A stretch of 21,624 nt of DNA from CAYIHX01 sp964363305 (GTDB lineage: Bacteria > Bdellovibrionota > UBA1018): assembly GCA_964363305.1 (NCBI GenBank), contig CAYIHX010000062.1:1-21624 (forward strand). Direction: 5' to 3'. A program made the position numbers and the translations under genes. Under the pieces are notes generated by a model. It had not been told where the DNA came from. It was given only the letters and a program-made list of their open reading frames with translations, and searched no databases. Positions 1-7,902 of the stretch are shown piece after piece (position 1 is the stretch's first letter; each line of letters opens with the position of its first letter).

Positions 1-399
1 GCGACGGCTCTTCGGCCCATCACGAGGGCGTTTTTCGGAAGGAAGCCTTCGAGCGCAGAGTATGGCATGCCCGGGATTTACCCTGATTTGGGTGGAAAGA
101 TCCAGAGCTGCGTGAGGGATGGTGCGCGATGAGTCATTTCCAGAAAGGGTGGGGGTCTCGCAGGTCGGGTTAGGGGCTAGGTTATTAAAGTATCTCAGGA
201 TAAAAAAGTGGGCCCCGAGAATAATGCCGATGTCGTGTCGGGCTTGGTGAGTGCTTGGTCTCGTGTAGTCGGCCGCGCTGTCGAAGCATTTTGTGGCGGC
301 CACGGAGGTATCGGTTTTCGTCCTGTCGGCGCCAAGGCGAGTTGCCCCGGGCGACTCGGTCCGGGTCGGCTCTTCTGGCGGAGCGCCGAACCAAAACCG
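1..399. other. Left-edge stretch without a supported gene
   Basis: I see no convincing gene here. One plus frame is open from the window edge to a TGA at 130-132, and a minus frame could start at an ATG at 66-68 and run off the left edge. Neither has a good ribosome-binding site or a recognisable protein, so neither is called. Just downstream of the HNH gene stop, GGTCGGC (364-370) can pair imperfectly with GCCGAACC (385-392) around an inner GGCG-GAG-CGCC hairpin. This GC-rich structure has no T-run on either strand, so it is only a weak candidate for ending HNH transcription. Confidence 0.5.
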
Positions 400-1515
400 T
401 TACGCTGCAAAACCTTTCGCCCGATGATGCGCTCGGCACAGAACCTGTAAATTCTCTGGAGTACTCGACCCCCCGAAAATCAGCGGTACTTGATGATCGA
501 TTTCGAGCGTTTTTGTTTCTTCGCACCTCCGTCCGGTCGGGGGGTCGCGGTACTGGCAGCGAAACTGGCTTCGCTGGCGGACGAGGCGGCGTGTCGAAGC
601 GGAGAGAGAGGGGCGGTAGGGCGTTGGTTTCGGGGTTTGAGCTGGCAAGGGTTGTAAGTTCAGCAAATGTTGCGTCGGTGGTTGTGGGTTCGGGGCCTGC
701 TCTTTTCCCTCGTGAGCGGGCCTTCGCGCTGAGGCCGCGCCTTGTACTGAAGCGGCGCTTGGAACTGAGAGTGTACCCTGTATTGAGGCGCCGCCCGATA
801 TTGAGGCAGCCTCTCGCATTCGCCGCGCGGCGGTCTTTTCTCGAGCCCGAACTTCCCTCGTCCGAGCTCGCGCGTCCCGCTGAATCGGATCGTGTCGATT
901 CAGAGTTTCCTCCACGGCCCAAGTGAAAATATCCTCGAGCGAAGCGCCGGGCCTCTTCTTGAAGTACAGATCTCTGAGGCGTTGAAGTTTTTCTTCGAAC
1001 TCTTTCGATGCCTGAAATCGGATTTCGACCTTCGCTGGTGAAGTCGCGCGAATGAGGTCGGCGGGCGTGGTTACGCCTCTGAGCGTGACGCCCTCTTTTT
1101 CGGCGCGCGAAAGAATGATCTGCTCAGTGGCGCGTTTACTTTTGTTCTGTACTTCTTTGAAGAGCGCGCGTTTCTCTTCGTCCGGCACCGCGCGGTTTTT
1201 TTCTAGGGCCTTTATGAGCCCCTGAGTTGCGGCGATGTTGGTGAGCGTGAGAGAACCTTGCGCCAGATGTTCTTTGATTTCAGGCGTCGAATTCATCGCG
1301 TGAAGTGTTTGTAATCGTCGATAGGCCGAGCCTTCTTCGTAGCCTAGGCCCTTGACTAAGAAAGTGAACAGGCTCTCAAAGCCGCGCTCCAAGTGCAGTT
1401 TTCTGCGCTCGATCTCTTGGAGGAATTCGAGCAGTTCGGTGAGCGTTATGCGTTCTTGTGCGCGGGCATCGTAGGTTTTTTTCCAGAGAACTTCGTCTGA
1501 GAGAGTGAGTGGCAT
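400..1515 (-). CDS. HNH endonuclease family protein (paralogue 1)
   Basis: This 371-residue protein has a helical, charged N-terminal half (about 1-230), a low-complexity linker (about 231-305) and a C-terminal HNH nuclease domain (about 306-371). Visible nuclease residues are Cys320 and Cys331, the D340-H341 pair in EIDHQVPLIFGG, Asn355 in ENLQVLC, Cys360 and His363/His364. The Cys pairs suggest a zinc-stabilised HNH fold that nicks or cuts DNA. The linker contains a hexapeptide-like repeat (AASISG, GASIQG, TLSVPS, AASVQG). The N-terminal half aligns with the second HNH protein at 12549-13667, and the first nuclease Cys is at residue 320 in both, so the two are paralogues. The ATG at 1513-1515 is the only early start, and no clear Shine-Dalgarno precedes it. 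The biological role (defence, mobile DNA or repair) is not shown by the sequence. Confidence 0.85.
   Translation of the reverse strand: MPLTLSDEVLWKKTYDARAQERITLTELLEFLQEIERRKLHLERGFESLFTFLVKGLGYEEGSAYRRLQTLHAMNSTPEIKEHLAQGSLTLTNIAATQGLIKALEKNRAVPDEEKRALFKEVQNKSKRATEQIILSRAEKEGVTLRGVTTPADLIRATSPAKVEIRFQASKEFEEKLQRLRDLYFKKRPGASLEDIFTWAVEETLNRHDPIQRDARARTREVRAREKTAARRMREAASISGGASIQGTLSVPSAASVQGAASARRPAHEGKEQAPNPQPPTQHLLNLQPLPAQTPKPTPYRPSLSASTRRLVRQRSQFRCQYRDPPTGRRCEETKTLEIDHQVPLIFGGSSTPENLQVLCRAHHRAKGFAA
727..810 (-). repeat. 18-bp coding tandem repeat in the HNH linker
   Basis: Residues 236-263 of HNH protein 1 are built from imperfect six-residue units: AASISG, GASIQG, TLSVPS, AASVQG, AASA. 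At DNA level this is a degenerate array of about 18 bp units, each with a CAGTACAAG- or CAATACAGG-like core. It lies in the linker between the helical region and the nuclease. Its length may vary between strains by slippage; that is inference. Confidence 0.6.
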
Positions 1516-1714
1516 TTATGTCAGATGTGTATCATGAATATTTTTTTACTGCTGTTTTTTTAGAGATAATTTTAGAATAAAAGTGATAAAAAATGCTAAA
1601 AATTAGGTACAAACTCGATATTGATCGAGTGTCGTGATATTTTTTAAACCTATCGAAAATTTTTTAGATCGATTCATCGCGGATGAATAGGAAGGACGGT
1701 ATATAAAATTGAGT
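1516..1714. other. AT-rich gap with inverted repeats upstream of HNH gene 1
   Basis: This stretch is strikingly AT-rich compared with the flanking coding DNA and is the promoter region of the minus-strand HNH gene. It has two short perfect inverted repeats. ACTCGAT (1613-1619) pairs with ATCGAGT (1624-1630) across a 4-nt spacer. ATTCATC (1672-1678) pairs with GATGAAT (1682-1688) across GCG. Neither is followed by a T-run, so they look more like protein-binding sites than terminators. I see no open reading frame of note. Confidence 0.5.
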
Positions 1715-1746
1715 TAAAAATTAGAGCGGGTGCATACCTGCTCTAA
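1715..1746 (-). terminator. Rho-independent terminator, minus strand
   Basis: On the minus strand TTAGAGC (1746-1740) and a GGT/ACC inner stem, separated by one mismatch, fold back on GCTCTAA (1727-1721) around a 4-nt loop. TTTTT (1720-1716) follows directly. The T-run is on the minus strand only. The likely client is the cyclase gene, which would give a 3' untranslated region of about 300 nt. Confidence 0.7.
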
Positions 1747-2072
1747 GGGGCCGCGCTTTCGCCGGAGAAGTCGCCACTAGCGTGCGTTCGCCAAAGGAAA
1801 AGTCATTCATCAGGGTTCGGTACCTGATCGGAACCGACTCCGGACGAAAGGGGCGAGCCCGATGAGTAGGCCCATTCCCTCGTTCCGGTTTTGCTGCTGG
1901 CGTTCATGCGGGAGCAAGTCTGAAGATACACGAGCAGTTCGACGATCATCATCCGGGCGCTTCGCGAAACGACTCGTCGATTGGGTGATGATCCAAGAAC
2001 GCCTCCGGCACCGGTCAGATCTGCGGGCCTGAGCGAGAATACGCTCAGGCCACTCGTTTGAGGTCAAACGAG
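1747..2072 (-). other. Structured cyclase 3' region (tandem hairpins)
   Basis: This stretch has a run of inverted repeats between the cyclase 3' end and the terminator. CTCGTTTG (2053-2060) pairs with CAAACGAG (2065-2072). GGCCTGAGCG (2026-2035) pairs with CGCTCAGGCC (2042-2051) and spans the cyclase stop codon. GATCATCATCC (1944-1954) pairs with GGGTGATGATC (1983-1993) with one mismatch, flanked by a GTTC/GAAC outer stem at 1937-1940 and 1997-2000. ATCAGG (1809-1814) pairs with CCTGAT (1823-1828). No convincing open frame lies outside the cyclase. It could be a structured 3' untranslated region or a small RNA released from it; that is inference. Confidence 0.4.
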
Positions 2073-4153
2073 GGCGCTTCCATTCCAGGCAGCGTTTTTT
2101 CGACTTCCACCTCAATGGTATTGAGGACCTCGACGGGGGACTCGAGGGGGCCGAGCTCATGAGTCAAGGTCGCCTCCGGTGGAACTTCGAGAGCGGGCTC
2201 GAGAGGCGAAAAGGCGAGCGAGCTCGTTCCATGTCGAAACGGTGGAGGCGTCGCGTGGTGGCGTGGCTCGGCTAAAGGGTCGGGGGACGGCGGCGCAGAA
2301 AGCTCTGGTGGCGTGGCAGCCTCGGGTTCGTGCACGCCCTTGTCGCTTTTCTCCGAGGCGTAGGAGCTATAGGCAGTTTCAACGATCACCTCGCGCCCGG
2401 TCTCGTCGACGTAGCCGCGAACTTTGTAGACCTCGATCGCTTGAGACTTCCCTTTGACCTTCGCGTCCTTGGCTCGCTCATAGACGAAGCGGCTCGGACA
2501 GGCCTCCTGTACCGAACGGGGGATGAGGAGGTCGGTGCCATACTCCTTGGTCATCGACTCCATTCTCGACGCCAGATTCACCGAGTCGCCGATGACGGTA
2601 TATTCCATCTTGTCTTCCGAGCCGATGTTGCCGGCAATGACCGGTCCCATGTTGAGGCCCATTCCGATGCGCAATTCGTTCTGCCCGCGGGAGAGCCGCA
2701 GCTCGTTCAGGCGCGCCAGCTCCTCGCGCATCTGAATGCACGCGAGGAGGGCATTCTCGGCGTCGTTGCCCGTCGACATCGGCACGCCCCAGATGGCCAT
2801 GATGGCGTCGCCGATGTACTTGTCGACTACCCCATGGTGCGCGCGGATGATCGTCACCATGCGAGTCATGTACTCATTGAGCATCTCGACGACCTGCTCG
2901 GGCTCCATGGTCTCCGACATGGCGGTAAACCCGCGAACGTCGCTGAAGAAGATGACGGCCTCCTTGCGCTCCCCGCCGAGGGAGACCTCTCCGGAAAGCA
3001 ACTTGTCGGCGATCTCCTTGTTGTGGAACTTCGCGAAGGTCGCCTTCACGCGGTCTCGTTCCTCAAGGCCTTTGGCCATGCTGTTGAAGGCGAGCGCGAG
3101 ATCCCCGACCTCATCCTTCGCCCGCGGCCGGAGCGATATCTTGAAATCGCCGCTCGCAATCCGTTCCGCGGCGGCCGCCAGCTCCTTGATCGGCCAGCTG
3201 ATGGCCGTTCCGGAAAACAAATACCCGATGAGGAAAGCGATCGCCAGAATGGCCAGCGCCATGTAGATCGATCTGCGTTCAAGCTTGAGAGAGGTTTCGA
3301 GCGCTTTGGCTTCGGGCACCTCGGCGATGACGCCGAGTCCGGCGAATCCGACCATGCGGTAAGCGGCCAGGCGGGCCTCGGCGGTCTGCGGGTCGAGATA
3401 ACGGGTCTGTTCGTTATTGAATTTCCCCTCAATGAGGCGTTTCACGATGGGGAGGTGCGACAGGTTCTCCCCGGAGGCGCTGCGGGCCGGGTCTGAATGA
3501 ACCAGAAGCTGTCCGCGGCGATCGACGAGAAAGACCGTGACCAGCTCGCTCTCGCCGAAGGTCTTGTTGAAGCGGGCCTGTTTCACGATTGCCGTCAGCG
3601 TTTCTGAAAATTTTCCGGAGGTATCTTTCGCCGCCAAGAAGGGGACCGAGACGGCGAGGGCGAGCGATTCATCGGGGAGTCTGACTTGACTCACCTGGGG
3701 TGACCCATCGCGTACCAGGGCAAGCTCCAGCTGGGCATCGATCGCTTGTGACCAACTCTCTCCGGAGTCCTTCGCCTCGTTCGACAGCGAGCGACTGAGC
3801 AGCTTCCTTTCCGGAAGAACCGAGTGACGAAGGACTGCGAGGAAATCCCTATCTTTCGCGAAAAACTCGGCCTCCACCCGATCCGAATCGTCAGCGCTCT
3901 GATGGGCGGAAGTACGGTTGGCGAGGAGAGTGCCAAGAATTCTCATCTTGTCGGTGAGGGCGCTGAGGTATTCACGAGTCTGGTTGGAAAGCGAGGTGGC
4001 CGCGTCGGCGTTCATCTGTTGGATGAGGGCGGTGTTGTCCTCGGTGAACATGCGGGTCGAGAGCCACACCAAGCTCGCGATTGAAGCGAGTAGCAGCACG
4101 GCGATGAGGGTCACGAGTTTCGTGCCGATAGTGAGTCGTAGCTTAAGCTTCAT
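2045..4153 (-). CDS. Membrane class III adenylate cyclase with HAMP domain
   Basis: This is predicted to make cAMP from ATP at the inner membrane in response to a periplasmic signal. The 702-residue order is: transmembrane helix 1 (about 10-32); periplasmic sensor of Cache-like length and pattern (about 33-292); transmembrane helix 2 (about 297-315); HAMP linker (about 318-370); class III cyclase catalytic domain (about 395-578); and a Pro/Glu-rich tail of about 120 residues. Catalytic residues are present: metal-binding Asp405 (FFSDVRGF) and Asp449 (DKYIGDA), adenine-selecting Lys445 and Thr519 (EYTVIGD), Asn526 and Arg530 (NLASR). The Lys/Thr pair fits adenylate rather than guanylate cyclase, and class IIIb, some members of which respond to bicarbonate. 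AAGAGG lies about 6 nt before the ATG. The FecR operon diverges 90 bp away. The tail has no recognisable domain. Confidence 0.93.
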   Translation of the reverse strand: MKLKLRLTIGTKLVTLIAVLLLASIASLVWLSTRMFTEDNTALIQQMNADAATSLSNQTREYLSALTDKMRILGTLLANRTSAHQSADDSDRVEAEFFAKDRDFLAVLRHSVLPERKLLSRSLSNEAKDSGESWSQAIDAQLELALVRDGSPQVSQVRLPDESLALAVSVPFLAAKDTSGKFSETLTAIVKQARFNKTFGESELVTVFLVDRRGQLLVHSDPARSASGENLSHLPIVKRLIEGKFNNEQTRYLDPQTAEARLAAYRMVGFAGLGVIAEVPEAKALETSLKLERRSIYMALAILAIAFLIGYLFSGTAISWPIKELAAAAERIASGDFKISLRPRAKDEVGDLALAFNSMAKGLEERDRVKATFAKFHNKEIADKLLSGEVSLGGERKEAVIFFSDVRGFTAMSETMEPEQVVEMLNEYMTRMVTIIRAHHGVVDKYIGDAIMAIWGVPMSTGNDAENALLACIQMREELARLNELRLSRGQNELRIGMGLNMGPVIAGNIGSEDKMEYTVIGDSVNLASRMESMTKEYGTDLLIPRSVQEACPSRFVYERAKDAKVKGKSQAIEVYKVRGYVDETGREVIVETAYSSYASEKSDKGVHEPEAATPPELSAPPSPDPLAEPRHHATPPPFRHGTSSLAFSPLEPALEVPPEATLTHELGPLESPVEVLNTIEVEVEKTLPGMEAPSFDLKRVA

Positions 4154-4222
4154 AGACCTCTTCCTTGAGCGTTTCGGATTTCGGGGAGAATCCTTGAAAT
4201 ACTTGAAAAGATTATTGAGAGA

Positions 4223-4243
4223 CCCGCCGAAAAGTCAGGCGGG
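4223..4243 (+). promoter_or_regulatory. Hairpin abutting the FecR-protein start codon
   Basis: CCCGCC (4223-4228) pairs perfectly with GGCGGG (4238-4243) around a 9-nt loop. The 3' arm ends directly before the ATG at 4244 and holds the only purine-rich sequence that could serve as ribosome-binding site. If formed in the mRNA it would limit initiation. The 90-bp divergent gap to the cyclase start must also hold both promoters; I could not assign clear -35/-10 boxes. Confidence 0.4.
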
Positions 4244-6289
4244 ATGGAGTCTTTAATCGATCGCAATCGTCTGCGTTTGCGCGCGGCACTAGTGACCCTG
4301 CTCTGCCTTTCCGGCAGTGCGCTGTCCCTGCGCGCGCTTTACCGGGATCTGCGCTCCGCGAGTCAGAATGCTGGCGGTACCGTGATGGCCATCCTTGAGC
4401 GTCATGAGCAGAAGGTGCGCGTGAAGCATGCCGGGTCGTTTTCGTGGAACGGGCTGGAAGACCAGGATTCGCTCTACAAAAAAGATTCCTTGCAGACCGG
4501 CGAACAGAGCGGAGCGTCGGTCAAGCTGAAGGATGGGACAATCCTCGAGCTGGGAGAGAATAGCTTGATCGTCATCGACGAGCTCGCGGATCTCAGCCTC
4601 AACTTCGGTCAGGTGGTACTGCGAAAGGCCAGTGGCGAGGACGTGCAAATAGCGGTCGATAAGAGCGGCAAGAAGAGGACGGAGACCCTGGTCGTCCGGG
4701 CGCTTGCACCTGAAAATTTCTCCCGCAACTTCACGCGGGTCGGGCAGCGGCTGCCGGTTGAGTTTCGCTGGGAGGCGAAGAGCGGCGATCCAGAACTTCG
4801 GCCCTCGGCCATCCAACTTTCCCGGGATCGACGTTTCTCTGGTCAGTCGCTTTCGATTCCCATCACGGAGGAAGCGGTTGCCTCAGGGAAGACGGTTTTT
4901 TCGCTTGCTACGGGGCGCTATCATTGGCGCATCGTGAATTCACGCAAAAGCCCGCTTTCGACGCCGCTGCAGTTCCGCGTGGCCCAGGCCGTTCCACTGC
5001 GTCCCGTGGCGCCGCAGCTCAGCTCGCCGGTCGTGATCTGGGGTGGTGCGGGCGCGGTGCAACTCCGATGGGGAAATCCCCTGGTGCAAGCCAGTGGCGC
5101 GGCGTTGACGGATGCGCCCGAGGCGGGGGATTTCACCTCCTCCTCCCATCGTGTGCAGCTGAGCCGCAGCGCGGATTTTTCAGCGCCCTTTCTTCAGGAG
5201 AATGCATTGGCGCTGGCCGGAGCGATCACCCTGAAAAGTCTCGCCCCCGGGCGCTATTTTTGGCGCTTGGCCAGTCAGTATGGGTCGCAGCTCGTCGCGA
5301 GCGCTCCCTTCGAGTTTGTCGTTGAGCTGGGCAAGCGCCTGCCGATTCAGCTCGCTTTTCCGGCTGACGACGTCGTCGCGGAGGCGCTGCCGAAGCAGCG
5401 ATTCGCCTGGAGTACGGACGCCCTCCAGGGGACTGACTATGTCGTCGAGTGGAAAACTGGGCAAGGCGCCGTTCAGAGGACGGAGCGCTCGCCCTCGAAG
5501 ATGCAACTGGTTGCGGGAGTGCCGGTCGGGAAGCATTCCTGGCGAGTGGTGGCCTGGGCTGGAGACCTTGGGGTCGGCGAATCCGAATGGCGGAATTTTT
5601 CAATTGTCCAAGGTAAGCCAGTGTCGCTGCGGACGCCGCTGGCGAAGCAGGAGGTTTATCATTGGGGCGAGACGCCTCAGTTCTCGTTTGCTTGGGACAC
5701 CGATGCGGAGGTGGAGAAGACGCCCACCTCCCTCTATGTCTTCGAGGTGTCCAACCTCCCGGATTTCAGCGTGCTCAGTGTCGTAAGAAAACTCAGGGAA
5801 CCCAGGCTGGGCGCGGCTGAGCTGAAGTTGCCGGACGGGTCTTACTCCTGGCGGGTGAAGATCGTGAATGCCGCTGGCGAAACATTGAAGGTCAGTGCGC
5901 CGAGGCTGTTCTCGCTCTCTCTTCATCCTCCGTTGCGCGCCCCCGCGTCCGAGCAGGTTGAACCTCGCATCGGCGCCACCGTCGATTATCAAGCGCAACC
6001 CGGCGGCCTCGTGCTGACCTGGCCCACGGTCGAGGATGCGAGCGCCTATCAGGTTTCGCTTTTCAAGAAACTGTCGACTGGACAGGCGGACGCGAAGCCG
6101 GTCTTTCAGAAGAAGGTGATGGAATCCCGCTTGGGTGCGGGAATTCTTCCTGAGGGCGAATACGTCTGGTCGGTGCGGGCAATCGATCGGCTGGGCCGTC
6201 ACGGGCAGGCGCTTCCCCTGCGCGGGCTGAAAACTTCGTATGGCGCGCCCCTCGGGGCGCCTCGTGCCCTCTCTTCGGAGGTGCAATGA
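4244..6289 (+). CDS. FecR-domain protein with Ig/FN3-like repeats
   Basis: This 681-residue protein has an N-terminal hydrophobic segment (about 13-34, signal anchor or uncleaved signal) and a FecR-type domain (about 50-136) with DGTILELGENSLIVID and NFGQVVLRK. A series of beta-sandwich repeats of about 100 residues follows. Each repeat carries a G-x-[YH]-x-W-[RS]-[VIL] signature: GRYHWRI (224), GRYFWRL (336), GKHSWRV (429), GSYSWRV (532), GEYVWSV (638). No anti-sigma N-terminal segment of classical FecR is present, so a structural or ligand-binding role in the periplasm is more likely than sigma control. The stop overlaps the next gene's start (ATGA), which suggests coupled translation. The protein diverges from a membrane adenylate cyclase, as FecR-domain proteins sometimes do in proteobacteria. 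The exact function is unknown. The ATG at 4244 was chosen because it includes the hydrophobic segment. Confidence 0.8.
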   Translation: MESLIDRNRLRLRAALVTLLCLSGSALSLRALYRDLRSASQNAGGTVMAILERHEQKVRVKHAGSFSWNGLEDQDSLYKKDSLQTGEQSGASVKLKDGTILELGENSLIVIDELADLSLNFGQVVLRKASGEDVQIAVDKSGKKRTETLVVRALAPENFSRNFTRVGQRLPVEFRWEAKSGDPELRPSAIQLSRDRRFSGQSLSIPITEEAVASGKTVFSLATGRYHWRIVNSRKSPLSTPLQFRVAQAVPLRPVAPQLSSPVVIWGGAGAVQLRWGNPLVQASGAALTDAPEAGDFTSSSHRVQLSRSADFSAPFLQENALALAGAITLKSLAPGRYFWRLASQYGSQLVASAPFEFVVELGKRLPIQLAFPADDVVAEALPKQRFAWSTDALQGTDYVVEWKTGQGAVQRTERSPSKMQLVAGVPVGKHSWRVVAWAGDLGVGESEWRNFSIVQGKPVSLRTPLAKQEVYHWGETPQFSFAWDTDAEVEKTPTSLYVFEVSNLPDFSVLSVVRKLREPRLGAAELKLPDGSYSWRVKIVNAAGETLKVSAPRLFSLSLHPPLRAPASEQVEPRIGATVDYQAQPGGLVLTWPTVEDASAYQVSLFKKLSTGQADAKPVFQKKVMESRLGAGILPEGEYVWSVRAIDRLGRHGQALPLRGLKTSYGAPLGAPRALSSEVQ

Positions 6290-7899
6290 GGTTTCTGCTC
6301 GCGGTTCTTTTTGTGCTCATCGGCGCTTCCTCCGCCTTTGCAAAAAATGCAAAGCTGGAGTGGACTGAAATTGTCGGCGCTGAAGGCTACGAGATCGAGT
6401 TCGTACCTGAGAAGGGTGTGAAGCAAACCCACCGGGCGAAGAGCGCGAGTTGGAAGGGCGATCTCCCGGAAGGCTTGTATCGTTATCGAATTCGAGGCGC
6501 GGATCGTTTCAAGCGACCCGGAACCTGGAGTGACGCTCTGACTCTCCTCTTGATGCCAGCTCCCGTTGACCTGGACTCGCCCTCATCAGGGACGCAGCTG
6601 GCTTATTTTGGCGGCTCGCCTCAGATTATTTTAAAATGGAAGCCTCGTGACGGAGTGCACGTCTACCGCGTGCGGGTCTGGCAGGGCGCTCAATTAGTGC
6701 GTGACCAGAAGGTGGCTTCCACTTCGCTGGCGCTGGATGGGATGAAGGACGGGGCGTTTCGCTGGCAGGTGACCGGTTGGTTCGAAGCGCGCCCGAAGCG
6801 GTGGGAGACGGAGGAAGGCGATGTCTGGAAATTTGAGCAGACGCGGAAGAAGCTAGAGGCGCCTTCGCTCGAGTTTCCCAGGGGTTTGGTGGCCACGCCC
6901 AAGTCGGGCAAGCTGAAGCTGGTCTGGAGCCCGGTGGAAGGGGCCTCGGAATATGAGGTGCGTCTCTGGCGGACGGATGGGCGAGCCGTGCCGCACGCGC
7001 GCGAACCGGCGACCACCGCCGACCGCGGGCAGCTGCTTTTCCGCTCGAAGGAGCGCACGCTGGTCGTGCCGGTGAACGGCGATGGCACCTATCGCTGGCA
7101 GGTGAGAGCCTTGGCTTCGATGCAGCCGGGCCAACCGGAGGTTGGCGGGCCGGTGGCGGTCGAAAATTTCGGGCTCAGCCAGCACGCCTTGTATAGCGAA
7201 GGCAGCGGCTACGTCGCTTTGTCGACGATGCTGGCGCCGTACACCTACACGTATGTGAGCCCGTCGTCGGGCGGGACAGGTTCGGCAGGGGCGCTTTCCG
7301 TCGTCGGGCGCCTCAGCGGTGAGTACTGGTTCTCCGGCCTTTGGGGAATGGGCGGCGCGGCGGAGCTGAATATGTTTCGCATTGCCTCTCGTAGTCATCT
7401 TGCCAAGGTTTTTGAGATTAACGGCAAGATGCGCATCAACCTCGGGAAGGATAAGTGGGGTTGGATCATTCAGCCAAAAATCGGACTTGAGAAACGAGAC
7501 TACTTTTCGATCGGCCGGGCCGATATCATCGATCCAAGCCGCCCGACGAACTATGCTTCCGTGGTTGGCCCCGCCGTCGGCTTCGACGTTCGGAAGCAGA
7601 TCTGGGATCGATTCAGTCTGTCCATGAAGATCAATTATTTTGTCCCGCTCACGGTGATCGATAGCGTGGCGTCCTCGCCTATTTCTGTCTCCTCGAACTG
7701 GGCGTCCGTTCGGAACGTGAGCCTGGGTCTTCAAGGCGCCTACTGGCTCGGCGGAAAGTTCGCGGTGGCGGCCGGGGGTTATATGGAGTTCCGTTCTCTC
7801 GCATATACCGGAACTTTCAGTCCGGCTGGCCAGCCGGAAGAGGTTTACATGGATGGCGCGTTTTTCTTCGCCTCGTTCATCTACAGCTTCGGCAGCTAA
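6286..7899 (+). CDS. Secreted Ig/FN3-like repeat protein with C-terminal outer-membrane barrel
   Basis: This 537-residue protein has a clear signal peptide (MRFLLAVLFVLIGASSAFA, cleavage after residue 19). Three beta-sandwich repeats follow, with the same turn signature as the upstream protein: GLYRYRI (63), GAFRWQV (156), GTYRWQV (267). From about 305 to the end, alternating aromatic and glycine-rich strands look like an outer-membrane beta-barrel, ending in FIYSFGS. GGAGG sits 5 nt before the ATG, and the start overlaps the upstream stop by 4 bp, so the two proteins are made together. The repeats shared by the two genes suggest a common partner or a complex across the envelope; this is inference. 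I do not recognise a named family for the whole protein. Confidence 0.75.
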   Translation: MRFLLAVLFVLIGASSAFAKNAKLEWTEIVGAEGYEIEFVPEKGVKQTHRAKSASWKGDLPEGLYRYRIRGADRFKRPGTWSDALTLLLMPAPVDLDSPSSGTQLAYFGGSPQIILKWKPRDGVHVYRVRVWQGAQLVRDQKVASTSLALDGMKDGAFRWQVTGWFEARPKRWETEEGDVWKFEQTRKKLEAPSLEFPRGLVATPKSGKLKLVWSPVEGASEYEVRLWRTDGRAVPHAREPATTADRGQLLFRSKERTLVVPVNGDGTYRWQVRALASMQPGQPEVGGPVAVENFGLSQHALYSEGSGYVALSTMLAPYTYTYVSPSSGGTGSAGALSVVGRLSGEYWFSGLWGMGGAAELNMFRIASRSHLAKVFEINGKMRINLGKDKWGWIIQPKIGLEKRDYFSIGRADIIDPSRPTNYASVVGPAVGFDVRKQIWDRFSLSMKINYFVPLTVIDSVASSPISVSSNWASVRNVSLGLQGAYWLGGKFAVAAGGYMEFRSLAYTGTFSPAGQPEEVYMDGAFFFASFIYSFGS

Positions 7900-7902
7900 C
7901 GC

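Noticed and set aside
1..132. Possible end or start of a gene at the left edge
   Set aside because: Open frames on both strands are short and unrecognised; no way to choose between them from the sequence.
185..922. Minus-strand open frame of 245 codons
   Set aside because: It overlaps the HNH gene in another frame, is Arg/Ser-rich low complexity, and has no recognisable domain; typical shadow of GC-rich coding DNA.
1810..2160. Minus-strand open frame of 116 codons
   Set aside because: It overlaps the cyclase end out of frame, is Ser/Arg-rich, and has no ribosome-binding site.
2330..3496. Plus-strand open frame of 388 codons antisense to the cyclase
   Set aside because: It is fully antisense to a cyclase with all catalytic motifs; composition (His, Arg, Asp-rich) is that of a mirror frame.
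6853..7734. Minus-strand open frame of 293 codons
   Set aside because: Antisense to the barrel protein, which has a signal peptide, ribosome-binding site and operon coupling.
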